A DNA stretch of 64,000 nt from Rhodospirillales bacterium (GTDB lineage: Bacteria > Pseudomonadota > Alphaproteobacteria > ATCC43930 > CGMCC-115725). The position numbers and the translations under genes were made by a program. The notes below the pieces were generated by a model that did not search any database, had not been told where the DNA came from, and saw only the letters and a list, made by a program, of their open reading frames with translations. The stretch is from contig DAHUYF010000146.1 of the NCBI GenBank assembly GCA_027315365.1, forward strand, positions 1 through 64,000. The letters are read 5' to 3'. Below, one piece after another: positions 43,201 through 51,058 of the stretch. Each line of letters opens with the position of its first letter. Within the stretch, counting starts at the first letter, position 1.

Positions 43201-43970
43201 TCGCCGCCGACCGCGCCCGGCTGGAAGCGGCGGGCGTCGATGCCGAGACCGCTTTGCTTCGCGCCGGCTATCGCGTCTTCGGCGCCAAGCCCGGTGCCTA
43301 TGGCGCGGGGCTGCAGGCGCTGATCGACGAGCGCGGCTGGCAGGACGAGCGCGACCTCGCCGAGGCCTATCTTGCCTGGGGCGGCTTTGCCTATGGTGCC
43401 GGCGCCGAGGGCGCGGCGGAGCCGGCGCTCTTCCGCGAGCGCCTGGAGCATGTCGAGGCGGTGGTGCAGAACCAGGACAATCGCGAGCACGACCTGCTCG
43501 ACAGCGACGACTACTATCAGTTCGAAGGCGGGCTTGCGGTCGCCGTGCGCCACCTCTCGGGTGCCGCGCCGGTGGTCTATCACAACGACCATTCGCGCCC
43601 CGAGAGCCCGCGCATCCGCACCCTCGAGGAAGAGATCGGCCGCGTTCTCCATGCCCGCGTGGTCAATCCCAAATGGCTTAAGGGCGTGATGCGCCACGGC
43701 TACAAGGGCGGCTTCGAGATGGCGGCGACGGTGGATTATCTCTTCGCCTTTGCCGCCACGACGCGCGCGGTCCGGGACCATCATTTCGACGCGGTCTACG
43801 AGGCCTATCTCGAAAACGCCGAGAGTCGCGGCTTTCTCGCGGCGCACAATCCCGACGCGCTCGCCGAGATCGCGGAGCGCCTGGGCGAGGCGATCGACCG
43901 GGGCCTGTGGCGACCGCGGCGCAACAGCGTGCGCGAGGCGCTTGCGGCGCTGGCGGCGGGGCGGCGATGA
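40218..43970 (+). CDS. cobN: Cobaltochelatase subunit CobN
   Basis: Large subunit (1250 residues) of the ATP-dependent cobaltochelatase that inserts cobalt into hydrogenobyrinic acid a,c-diamide in the aerobic pathway. Family landmarks include ALVLANYPGRDGRIGNGVGLDTP, VHMGKHGNLEWLPGKALALS and GMRHGYKGGFEMAATVDYLF-like sequence near the end. It works with CobS/CobT ATPase subunits, which are not in the window. The next gene, cobO, overlaps by four bases. Confidence 0.96.
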   Translation: MHLLAAQSGSIGDGAAAVELGQTPGDIVVLSAADSEIACLAAAQRRRVADDPAAPSLRLASLLRLGHNYSVDRHVETVLSRARLVIVRLLGGSGYWRYGVERLAELARGRGLLLALLPGDDQPDAELAQLSTLAPEAMHRLWRYLAEGGAGNAEQFLRYAASLIGGTAAWREPAPLLRAGIYWPGRESVDLAALRAQWRPEAPVAAVVFYRALVQAANTAPVDALIAALQARGLNPLPLYAQSLKDAQAAAILGQALAAAAPDIVLNATGFAVSAPGEPHRPGVLDAADCPVLQVIFAGGEESAWRQGTRGLDARDIAMNVALPEIDGRIITRALSFKAAARRDPLTEADLVCYAPVADRIGFVADLARNWVRLRRTPPEERRIALVLANYPGRDGRIGNGVGLDTPQSVIVALRALAEAGYRVGEIPPDGDALIGALRAGPTNSADGRRRAAEEGFSRADYAAYFAVLPRTAQDAVTARWGAPERDPAFRESRLDCGSFAIPALRFGNVAVAIQPSRGYDIDPAASYHAPDLVPPHGYLAFYAWLADGLRAQAVVHMGKHGNLEWLPGKALALSAECFPEAALGPLPHLYPFIVNDPGEGTQAKRRAQAVIVDHLTPPLTRAESYGRLAELERLVDEYYAAAAGDPRRLPVLGAEIVELVRATGLDRDCGISLSDGRDAALGKLDAYLCELKEMQIRDGLHVFGRAPDGAQLADLLVALTRLPRGKAPGQASLIRALAADLALDFDPLDAALGAPWTGPRPAALAGDAPWRSAGDTVERLELLALRLVTGEAAPEGVWTRTRAVLDAIAREIKPAVEACGAAELDGLLCGLAGRFVAPGPSGAPTRGRPEVLPTGRNFYSLDSRAVPTPAAWQLGWKSAQLLVERHAQEHGRYPRRLALSAWGTANMRTGGDDVAQALALMGVRPQWEAKTGRVQGFEVLPARLLDRPRVDVTLRVSGFFRDAFPNLIALVDSAARAVAALDEPAEVNPLADRVAADRARLEAAGVDAETALLRAGYRVFGAKPGAYGAGLQALIDERGWQDERDLAEAYLAWGGFAYGAGAEGAAEPALFRERLEHVEAVVQNQDNREHDLLDSDDYYQFEGGLAVAVRHLSGAAPVVYHNDHSRPESPRIRTLEEEIGRVLHARVVNPKWLKGVMRHGYKGGFEMAATVDYLFAFAATTRAVRDHHFDAVYEAYLENAESRGFLAAHNPDALAEIAERLGEAIDRGLWRPRRNSVREALAALAAGRR

Positions 43971-44590
43971 GCGAGCCCTCCGAGAGCGAGGCCGATCTCA
44001 ACCGCCGCCATGCCGAGAAGATGGCCAAGCGCAAGGCGGCGCGCGCCAAGATGCTGGCGACCAAGACCGAGGAGCGCGGCCTGGTCATCGTCCATACCGG
44101 CACCGGCAAGGGCAAATCCACCGCCGCCTTCGGCATGGTCATGCGCTGCCTCGGCCACGGCATGCGCGTCGGCATCGTGCAGTTCATCAAGGGCGCCTGG
44201 AATACCGGCGAACGCCACGTGCTCGATCGCTTCCCCGATCTCGTCACCTGCCGCGCCATGGGCGAGGGCTTCACCTGGGACACGCAGGACCGTGCCCGCG
44301 ACATCGCCGCGGCGCGCGCCGCCTGGGCGGCGGCCAAGACGATGATCGCCGATCCCGCCTATCGCCTGGTGCTGCTCGACGAACTCAATATCGTGCTGCG
44401 CTACGACTACCTCGACATCGCCGAGGTGGTCGAGACGCTGCAGCGCAAGCCGCGCGACCTCCACGTCGTCGTCACCGGCCGCAACGCCAAGCCGGAGCTG
44501 ATCGCGATCGCCGATCTCGTCACCGAGATGACGCTGGTGAAGCATCCCTTCCGCGGCGGCGTCAAGGCACAGGCCGGGATCGAATTCTGA
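43967..44590 (+). CDS. cobO: Cob(I)yrinic acid a,c-diamide adenosyltransferase
   Basis: Adds the adenosyl group to Co(I) corrinoids (CobO/CobA/BtuR type). The 207-residue protein has a Lys/Arg-rich N-terminus, P-loop [27 protein letters not shown] and the Walker-B-like [20 protein letters not shown] 43967 overlaps the cobN stop (ATGA). cobQ begins one base after the stop. Confidence 0.95.
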   Translation: MSEPSESEADLNRRHAEKMAKRKAARAKMLATKTEERGLVIVHTGTGKGKSTAAFGMVMRCLGHGMRVGIVQFIKGAWNTGERHVLDRFPDLVTCRAMGEGFTWDTQDRARDIAAARAAWAAAKTMIADPAYRLVLLDELNIVLRYDYLDIAEVVETLQRKPRDLHVVVTGRNAKPELIAIADLVTEMTLVKHPFRGGVKAQAGIEF

Positions 44591-44591
44591 G

Positions 44592-46067
44592 ATGCCGCGC
44601 CGCACCCCCGCGCTGATGCTGCAAGGCACCGGCTCCGATGTCGGCAAGTCGCTGCTGGTGGCGGGGCTGGCGCGCGCGCTGACGCGGCGCGGCCTCGCGG
44701 TGCGGCCGTTCAAGCCGCAGAACATGTCGAACAACGCTGCGGTCACCGGACAGGGCGGCGAGATCGGCCGCGCCCAGGCGCTGCAGGCGCGTGCTTGCGG
44801 CGTGCCGCCCAGCGCCGACATGAATCCGGTGCTGCTCAAGCCGCAATCGGAGCAAGGCGCGCAGGTGGTGGTGGAAGGCCGGCTCTTCGGCGCGGCAAGC
44901 GCGCGCGACTATCACGCGCTGAAGCCGGTGCTTTTGCCGCGCGTTCTGGCAAGCTTCGAGCGGCTCTCGGCGGCGGCCGACATCGTGCTGGTCGAAGGTG
45001 CGGGCAGCGCCGCGGAGGTCAATCTGCGCGCCGGCGACATCGCCAATATGGGCTTTGCCGAGGCGGCGGACGTGCCGGTGGTGCTGGTCGGCGACATCGA
45101 CCGCGGCGGCGTCATCGCCGCGCTGGTCGGCACGCAGGCGCTGCTGGCGCCGGCCGAATGCGATCGCCTCAAGGGCTACATCGTCAACAAATTCCGCGGC
45201 GATCCCCGCCTGTTCGACGGTGCGCTCGACGTCCTGCGCGCCCGCACCGGCCTCGACTGCCTGGGCGTCGTGCCGTTCTTCGCCGCGGCGCGCGACCTCC
45301 CGGCCGAGGATGGCGTGGCGCTCGACGGCTGGACGCGGCTGGCGCGGCGCGAGGGCGCGCTCCGCATCGTCGTGCCGCGGCTGCCGCGCATCGCCAATTT
45401 CGACGATCTCGATCCGCTCGCCGCCGAGCCTGGCGTGGCGCTCGATCTGGTGGCGCCCGGCCGTGCCCTGCCGCCGGCCGATCTCGTGCTGCTGCCGGGC
45501 TCGAAGGCGACGCTCGCCGATCTCGCCGCGCTGCGCGGCGAAGGCTGGGACATCGACCTCCTCGCCCATGCACGGCGCGGCGGCGCGGTGCTCGGCCTCT
45601 GCGCCGGCTACCAGATGCTCGGCCGCCGCATCGCCGATCCCCTGGGGATCGAGGGTGCAGCCGGCGAGGCGCCCGGGCTCGGCCTGCTCGAGGTCGAGAC
45701 CGTGCTGACCGGCGACAAGATCCTCGCCGCGGCCGAGGGCGTCGAATTGGCGAGCGGCGCTCCGGTCGCCGGCTACGAGATGCATGTCGGGCGCACCGCC
45801 GGACCCGGTATGGCGCGGCCGATGCTGCGCCTGGGCGGGCGCGACGACGGCGCCGTCTCGGCCGACGGCCGCATCGCCGGTTGCCATCTGCACGGGGTGT
45901 TCGCCGGCGACGCCTTCCGCCGCGCCTTCCTGGCGCGGCTCGGCGGCGTCGGCGACGCCGCGCTCGATTACCAGGCGCGCGTCGAGGCCACCCTCGACGC
46001 GCTCGCGACGCATCTCGAAGCCAGCCTCGACATCCCCCGCCTGCTGGAGATCGCCCGTGCGCGGTAG
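44592..46067 (+). CDS. cobQ: Cobyric acid synthase
   Basis: Amidates positions b, d, e and g of adenosylcobyrinic acid a,c-diamide using glutamine. It has 491 residues. The N-terminal dethiobiotin-synthetase-like ATPase domain has [16 protein letters not shown] and [13 protein letters not shown]; the C-terminal glutaminase domain has the nucleophile Cys in [12 protein letters not shown] and HLHGVF with the catalytic His. It ends the riboswitch-controlled operon; an inverted repeat follows. Confidence 0.96.
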   Translation: MPRRTPALMLQGTGSDVGKSLLVAGLARALTRRGLAVRPFKPQNMSNNAAVTGQGGEIGRAQALQARACGVPPSADMNPVLLKPQSEQGAQVVVEGRLFGAASARDYHALKPVLLPRVLASFERLSAAADIVLVEGAGSAAEVNLRAGDIANMGFAEAADVPVVLVGDIDRGGVIAALVGTQALLAPAECDRLKGYIVNKFRGDPRLFDGALDVLRARTGLDCLGVVPFFAAARDLPAEDGVALDGWTRLARREGALRIVVPRLPRIANFDDLDPLAAEPGVALDLVAPGRALPPADLVLLPGSKATLADLAALRGEGWDIDLLAHARRGGAVLGLCAGYQMLGRRIADPLGIEGAAGEAPGLGLLEVETVLTGDKILAAAEGVELASGAPVAGYEMHVGRTAGPGMARPMLRLGGRDDGAVSADGRIAGCHLHGVFAGDAFRRAFLARLGGVGDAALDYQARVEATLDALATHLEASLDIPRLLEIARAR

Positions 46068-46094
46068 GGCGGCTGTCCGGTGGATCGACGTCCT

Positions 46095-46207
46095 GCGTCC
46101 TTTGACTGCTCGCTGCGCTCGCGCTCAGGATGAGGCACTTTTCTTTGTGCCACCTGCCATCTTCCTCATCCTGAGCTTGCGCCCGGAGGGCGCATGTCGA
46201 AGGACGC
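46095..46207. repeat. REP-like inverted repeat between cobQ and cbiB
   Basis: The 172-base gap between the convergent cobQ and cbiB genes holds two inverted pairs: GCGTCCTTTGAC (46095-46106) with GTCGAAGGACGC (46196-46207), and CTCAGGATGAGG (46124-46135) with CCTCATCCTGAG (46164-46175). The CTCATCCTGAG core and CGAAGGA end resemble a palindromic repeat widespread in Alphaproteobacteria. It may also terminate both transcripts. Confidence 0.6.
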
Positions 46208-46239
46208 ACTGCACCTATGCAGCGGGAACTGGCGCCGAC

Positions 46240-47238
46240 TCAAAACGCCGCGCCGCGCAGTGCGAGATAGGCGCCGAGCACCGCCAGGGCCTGCAGCAGG
46301 CAGGCGATCATGTAGAGGCGCAGCGCGCGGCCGATATCGGCGATGGTGGCGCGGGCGCGGCCGTCGCCAAGCCAGGGATCGTCGACCACCACGCCGTGGT
46401 AGCGCCGCGGCCCGGCCAGCGCCAGGTCGAGCGCGCCGGCGGTCGCCGCCTCGGGCCAGCCGGCATTGGGCGAGCGATGCTTGCCCGCGTCGCGCAGCAT
46501 GATGCGAAAGGCAGGCGCCACGCGCGCCTCAGGCACCGCCAGCGCCGCGGCGGCGAGCAGCAGCCCGCTCAGCCGCGCCGGTACCAGGTTCAGGAGATCG
46601 TCGAACCGCGCCGCCGCCCAGCCGAAATGCCGATAGCGCGGCGTCTTGTGGCCGATCATGCTGTCGAGCGTGTTGGCCGTCTTGTAGACAAAGATGCCGG
46701 GCAGGCCGAACAGCGCATAGAACAGCGCCGGCGCCACCACCCCGTCGCTGAAATTCTCCGCCAGCGATTCGATCGCGGCGCGCGCCACGCCGTAAGCGTC
46801 GAGGCTGAGCGGGTCGCGGCCGACGATGTGCCGCACCGCTTCGCGGCCGCCGGCGATGCCGCCTTGGGTCAGTGCCTTGCCGACCGCGGCGACGTGGTCG
46901 AAAAGGCTGCGCTGCGCCAGCAGCACCGCCACCAGCAGCACCTCGACCGCCCAGCCGAAGCGCGCTGCGCGCAGCGCCAAGCCGAGCACTTCGCCGGTCG
47001 CGGCGGCGGCCAGCACCAGCGCCGCGACGGCCAGCACCCCGCGCACGCGCCGGGTGCGCGGATCGCGCCGCTCGCGGTTGAGCCGGCGGTCGAACCAGTC
47101 GACGGCGCGCCCGACCAGCGCCACCGGATGCGGCAGGAAGCGGAAAGCGCCGGGCAGGTCGCCGACGATCATGTCGAGGGCGAGCGCCGCCAGCAGCAGC
47201 AGCAGCGGATCGAGCCCGGGCGCGGGGAAGAGCAGCAT
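46240..47238 (-). CDS. cbiB: Adenosylcobinamide-phosphate synthase
   Basis: Membrane enzyme attaching the aminopropanol arm to adenosylcobyric acid (CbiB; CobD in Pseudomonas). The 332 residues have several hydrophobic helices. Signatures: LALDMIVGDLPGAFRFLPHPVALVG-type start, SLAENFSDGVVAPALFYALFG, YKTANTLDSMIGHKTPRYRHFGWAAARFDD and a C-terminal NAGWPEA. ATG 47238 is chosen at the start of the first helix. It is divergent from cbiX (62-base gap). Confidence 0.95.
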   Translation of the reverse strand: MLLFPAPGLDPLLLLLAALALDMIVGDLPGAFRFLPHPVALVGRAVDWFDRRLNRERRDPRTRRVRGVLAVAALVLAAAATGEVLGLALRAARFGWAVEVLLVAVLLAQRSLFDHVAAVGKALTQGGIAGGREAVRHIVGRDPLSLDAYGVARAAIESLAENFSDGVVAPALFYALFGLPGIFVYKTANTLDSMIGHKTPRYRHFGWAAARFDDLLNLVPARLSGLLLAAAALAVPEARVAPAFRIMLRDAGKHRSPNAGWPEAATAGALDLALAGPRRYHGVVVDDPWLGDGRARATIADIGRALRLYMIACLLQALAVLGAYLALRGAAF

Positions 47239-47300
47239 CGGCCGCGAGCATTGGCCGGGGGGTGCCGCGGCGTCAACTGCGGGCAAGCACAGGAGCAAAA

Positions 47301-48269
47301 ATGGACACAGCAATAATGATATGCGGCCATGGCAGCCGGGACGGCGACGCGCTCGTCGAGTTCGAGCGGCTGGCGGCGGGGCTGCGCGCGCGGCTGCCGG
47401 GGCGCGACATCGCCACGGGCTATCTCGAATTCGCCCGCCCAACCATCCGCGACGGGCTCGAGGCGTTGAAGGCACGCGGCGCCCGGCGCATCCTGGCGGT
47501 CCCCGGCATGCTCTTCGCCGCGAGCCATGTGAAGAACGATCTCCCTTGGGAGATCAACAGCTTCGCCGCCGCCAATCCGGGTCTGGAGCTGCGCTTCGGG
47601 CGCGAACTCGCGATCGAGCCCAAGCTGCTGCGCGCAGCAGCCGAGCGCATCGCCGAGGCCGAGGCGCGCAGCACCCGCGCCGTCCCGCGCGGCGACAGCC
47701 TGCTGCTGGTGGTCGGGCGCGGCACCAACGATCCCGACGCCAATTCCAACATCGCCAAGCTCACCCGCATGCTGTGGGAGGGGATGGGCTTCGGCTGGGC
47801 CGAGACCGCCTTCAGCGGCGTCGCCTATCCGCTGGTCGAGCCGGGGCTGAAGCAGGCGCTGCGCCTCGGCTTCTCCCGCATCGTCGTCTTCCCCTATTTC
47901 CTCTTCACCGGCGTGCTGGTGAAGCGCATCCACGGCGCGGTCGACCGCGTCGCCGCGGCGCATCCCGAGATCGAGCTGCTCAAGGCCTCCTATCTCAGCG
48001 ACCATCCGCTGGTGCTCGACAGCTTCGCCGACCGGGTCGCGGAGACGCTCGACGGCGAGCCGGCGATGAATTGCCGGCTGTGCAAATACCGCGCCCAGGT
48101 GGTGGGCTACGAGGCGGATCACCTGGCGCCGCAGGCGGCGCACCACCATCACGTCCGCGGCATCGGCGCCGATGCCGACCATGATCACGACCACGACCAC
48201 GACCATGGCGATCACCACCATCATCACGGCAACGGCCATCGCCATCCCCACGATCATCGCGGCGACTGA
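47301..48269 (+). CDS. cbiX: Sirohydrochlorin cobaltochelatase-like protein, CbiX long form
   Basis: A two-domain class II chelatase of 322 residues. Repeat 1 has CGHGSRDGDALVEF, repeat 2 LLVVGRGTNDPDANSN; VPGMLFAASHVKNDLP holds the metal-site His. A MxCxxC motif (MNCRLC, near residue 255) matches the Fe-S site of long CbiX proteins. The tail is extremely His/Asp-rich (from about residue 276), a metal store. AGGAG precedes ATG 47301. In the anaerobic pathway it inserts cobalt early, which conflicts with late insertion by CobN here. It heads the second cob operon. Confidence 0.9.
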   Translation: MDTAIMICGHGSRDGDALVEFERLAAGLRARLPGRDIATGYLEFARPTIRDGLEALKARGARRILAVPGMLFAASHVKNDLPWEINSFAAANPGLELRFGRELAIEPKLLRAAAERIAEAEARSTRAVPRGDSLLLVVGRGTNDPDANSNIAKLTRMLWEGMGFGWAETAFSGVAYPLVEPGLKQALRLGFSRIVVFPYFLFTGVLVKRIHGAVDRVAAAHPEIELLKASYLSDHPLVLDSFADRVAETLDGEPAMNCRLCKYRAQVVGYEADHLAPQAAHHHHVRGIGADADHDHDHDHDHGDHHHHHGNGHRHPHDHRGD

Positions 48270-48272
48270 TCC

Positions 48273-49841
48273 TTGCCCGAAGCACCCCTCTTCGACGCCT
48301 ACCTCATGGTCGATTGGAGCGCCGCCGCGAAGCCGCAGCTGGGCAAGGACAGCATTTGGATATGTCACCTGCGTCGGGTGAAAGGCGAGCTTCGACAAGC
48401 CGTGTCGATCAATGTGCCGACGCGTCTCGAGGCGCGAGTTCGATTGCTGGAGCTGCTCGAAGCGAACCTCGCCGCGGGTCTCTCAAGCCTGATCGGGTTC
48501 GATTTTCCGTTCGGATATCCCGATGGATTCGCCGCTCGACTGCGGCTCGGCGGATCGCCTTGGCGTGCCATTTGGCAGCTGCTTGCGGCGCGCATCGAAG
48601 AGAAGCCTGGGAACGGCAACAATCGCTTCTCCGTCGCGGCGGCGTTGAACCGGCAGGTCAGCGGCCGCCCGGCGCCCTTCTGGGGCTGCCCGGCGGCCGC
48701 GGCCGGACCGTTCCTGCAGCCGAAGCGTCATTGGCAGCACGACGCGTTTGGTCTTTCCGAGAAGCGGCTTGCCGATGCGCGCATCAAAGGCCCGCAGCCG
48801 GTCTGGAAGCTTTACGGCCATGGTGCCGTGGGGAGTCAAGCGCTGACCGGCATTCCCGTCGTGCATTGGCTGCGCAACCATCCGGGCCTCGCCGCGGCCT
48901 CGCTCGTCTGGCCTTTCGAAACCGGGCTTTCGGTGCGCGATCGGAAGGAAGGTGCGGGCATCGTCTTCGCCGAAATCTATCCGTCTCTGGTGCCGTCGAT
49001 CCCGCAGGGCGGCGAGGTGAAGGATGAAGCGCAAGTGCGCACGATCGCCCGGCATTTTGCGCAACTCGACGAGTCCGGACGGCTTGCGCGCCTGTTCGCC
49101 GGCGATCCCGATCTGACGGCGGCGCAACGTGCCCGCATCGAAGCAGAGGAGGGCTGGATTCTGGGCGTGCCCAAGGATGAATCGACCCGGCCGGCGGAAA
49201 AACCGGCGCCGCCGCGCTATGCCTATCTGCGCGACCCCGTGGAGATTTACCGCGAATCCTTCGAGCGCATCCGCCAAGAGGTCGATCTCTCGCGCTTGCC
49301 GGACGAGCTCCGCCCGCTCGCCTTGCGCCTCGTCCATGCCGCGGGCGAGCCCGAGCTGGTCGCCGGGCTGCGCTGGTCGGCGGGCGCGATACCGGCCGGG
49401 CGCGCCGCGCTCGCCGCCGGCGCGCCGATCCTGGTCGACGCCGCCATGGTGGCGGCCGGCATCATCGCCCCGCGCCTGCCGCGCCGGAACAAGGTGCTGT
49501 GCTTCCTCGGCGACCGGCGCGTGCCGGCGCTGGCGCGCCGCCTCGGCACCACCCGCTCGGCCGCGGCGGTCGAGCTGTGGCGTCCGCATCTCGCCGGCGC
49601 TATCGTCGCCATCGGCAATGCGCCGACGGCGCTCTTTCACCTGCTCGAGATCATCGCCGCCGGCGCGCCGCCGCCGGCGCTGGTGTTCGGCTTTCCCGTG
49701 GGCTTCGTCGGCGCCGCCGAGGCCAAGGCGGCGCTGGCCGGGAACCGCCTCGGCCTCGCCTTCGTGGCGCTCGCCGGACGCCGCGGCGGCAGCGCGCTGG
49801 CAGCCGCAGCGGTGAACGCGCTCGCAGGAGACACCCCATGA
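48273..49841 (+). CDS. cobH: Fusion of DUF429-like domain and precorrin-8X methylmutase
   Basis: A 522-residue two-domain protein. Residues 1 to about 300 resemble DUF429/RNase-H-like proteins (YLMVDWSAAAKP, SLIGFDFPFGYPDG); their role is unknown. Residues from about 315 are CobH, which moves the C11 methyl to C12 to give hydrogenobyrinic acid: IYRESFERIRQE, LVHAAG with the catalytic His, ILVDAAMVAAGI, AIGNAPTALFHLLE and FPVGFVGAAEAK. The start is uncertain: TTG 48273 has no clear ribosome-binding site, and ATG 48306 at YLMVDW is possible. Coupled to cobL by an ATGA overlap. Confidence 0.88.
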   Translation: MPEAPLFDAYLMVDWSAAAKPQLGKDSIWICHLRRVKGELRQAVSINVPTRLEARVRLLELLEANLAAGLSSLIGFDFPFGYPDGFAARLRLGGSPWRAIWQLLAARIEEKPGNGNNRFSVAAALNRQVSGRPAPFWGCPAAAAGPFLQPKRHWQHDAFGLSEKRLADARIKGPQPVWKLYGHGAVGSQALTGIPVVHWLRNHPGLAAASLVWPFETGLSVRDRKEGAGIVFAEIYPSLVPSIPQGGEVKDEAQVRTIARHFAQLDESGRLARLFAGDPDLTAAQRARIEAEEGWILGVPKDESTRPAEKPAPPRYAYLRDPVEIYRESFERIRQEVDLSRLPDELRPLALRLVHAAGEPELVAGLRWSAGAIPAGRAALAAGAPILVDAAMVAAGIIAPRLPRRNKVLCFLGDRRVPALARRLGTTRSAAAVELWRPHLAGAIVAIGNAPTALFHLLEIIAAGAPPPALVFGFPVGFVGAAEAKAALAGNRLGLAFVALAGRRGGSALAAAAVNALAGDTP

Positions 49842-51058
49842 CCCCCTGGCTTTCGGTGATCGGCATCGGCGAGGACGGGCTCGCCGGCCTTTCCGCCGCC
49901 GCGCGCGCGCTGATCGACGCAGCCCTGCTGCTGGTCGGCGGCGAGCGCCATCTGGCGCTGGTGCCCGATGCCGAGGCGGAGCGCCTCGCCTGGCGCCAGC
50001 CGCTCGCCGACACCGTCGCCGAGATCCTGCGGCGGCGCGGCAGCCCGGTCGTCGTGCTGGCGAGCGGCGATCCCCTGTGCTACGGCGTCGCCGCCACGCT
50101 GGCGCGCCATGTTGCCGCCGCCGAGATGGCGGTGCTGCCGCAGCCCAGCGCCTTCAGTCTCGCCGCGGCGCGCCTGCTCTGGCCGCTCGAGGACTGCGTC
50201 AGCCTGAGCCTGCACGGTCGCCCCGTCGAGGCGCTGCGCCTCCATCTCGTCCCCGGCGCGCGCATCCTCGCGCTCACCACCGACGGCGACGCGCCGGTGC
50301 AGCTGGCCAAGCTGCTGAGCGACGCCGGCTGGGGCCCCAGCGCGATGACCGTCTTCGCCCATATGGGCGGCGAGCGCGAGCGGCGGATCGACGCCACCGC
50401 CGAGACCTGGCCGCTGGGCCGCATCGCCGCGCTCAACACGCTCGCCATCGAGTGCCGGCCGGGTCCCACGGCGCGGCCGCTGTCGCGGCTGCCGGGCCTG
50501 CCCGACGACGCCTTCGAGCATGACGGCCAGATCACCAAGCGCGAGACCCGCGCCGCGACGCTGGCGGTGCTGGCGCCGCTGCCGGGCGAGCTGCTGTGGG
50601 ATGTGGGAGCCGGCTGCGGCTCGGTGGCCATCGAATGGCTGCGCGCCGGCCGCAGCTCGCGTGCCATCGCCGTCGAGCGCGACGCCATGCGCTGCGCCAT
50701 CATCGCGCGCAACGCCGCGGCGCTGGGCGTGCCGGGACTGCGCGTCGTCCACGGGCAGGCGCCGGCGGCACTCGCCGAGCTGCCGGCGCCCGATGCCGTC
50801 TTTCTCGGCGGCGGCGTCGGCGAGGCGCGGCTCTGGGAGGCGCTGTGGTCGGCGCTGAAGCCCGGCGGCCGGCTGGTCGCCAACGCGGTGACGCTGGAAG
50901 GCGAAGCGCAGCTGCTGCGCTGGCAGGCGCAGGCGGGCGGCGAACTGGTGCGGATCGCCGTCTCGCGCGTCGAGCCGGTGGGCAGCCGCCGCGGCTGGCG
51001 TCCGCTGCGGCCGGTGACGCAGCTCGCGCTGGCAAAACCGCGCGCCGTCCCGTCATGA
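49838..51058 (+). CDS. cobL: Precorrin-6Y C5,15-methyltransferase (decarboxylating)
   Basis: Methylates C5 and C15 and decarboxylates the C12 acetate side chain. The 406 residues fuse CbiE (residues 1 to about 205, SVIGIGEDGLAGLS and VVLASGDPLCYGVA) and CbiT (about 235 onward, with the SAM motif LLWDVGAGCGSVAIEW and FLGGGVGEARLW). GCAGGAG lies upstream of ATG 49838, which overlaps the preceding stop. The glycosyltransferase gene overlaps its 3' end by four bases. Confidence 0.95.
   Translation: MTPWLSVIGIGEDGLAGLSAAARALIDAALLLVGGERHLALVPDAEAERLAWRQPLADTVAEILRRRGSPVVVLASGDPLCYGVAATLARHVAAAEMAVLPQPSAFSLAAARLLWPLEDCVSLSLHGRPVEALRLHLVPGARILALTTDGDAPVQLAKLLSDAGWGPSAMTVFAHMGGERERRIDATAETWPLGRIAALNTLAIECRPGPTARPLSRLPGLPDDAFEHDGQITKRETRAATLAVLAPLPGELLWDVGAGCGSVAIEWLRAGRSSRAIAVERDAMRCAIIARNAAALGVPGLRVVHGQAPAALAELPAPDAVFLGGGVGEARLWEALWSALKPGGRLVANAVTLEGEAQLLRWQAQAGGELVRIAVSRVEPVGSRRGWRPLRPVTQLALAKPRAVPS

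Noticed and set aside
40227-43847. 1206-codon minus-strand frame opposite cobN
   Set aside because: CobN motifs are clear on the plus strand. The antisense product is repetitive Arg/Gly/Ala/Asp sequence without domains.
48120-48269. His/Asp repeat in cbiX considered as a tandem-repeat locus
   Set aside because: The CAC/GAC-rich run is in frame and encodes the metal-binding tail known for long CbiX proteins; it needs no separate repeat call.
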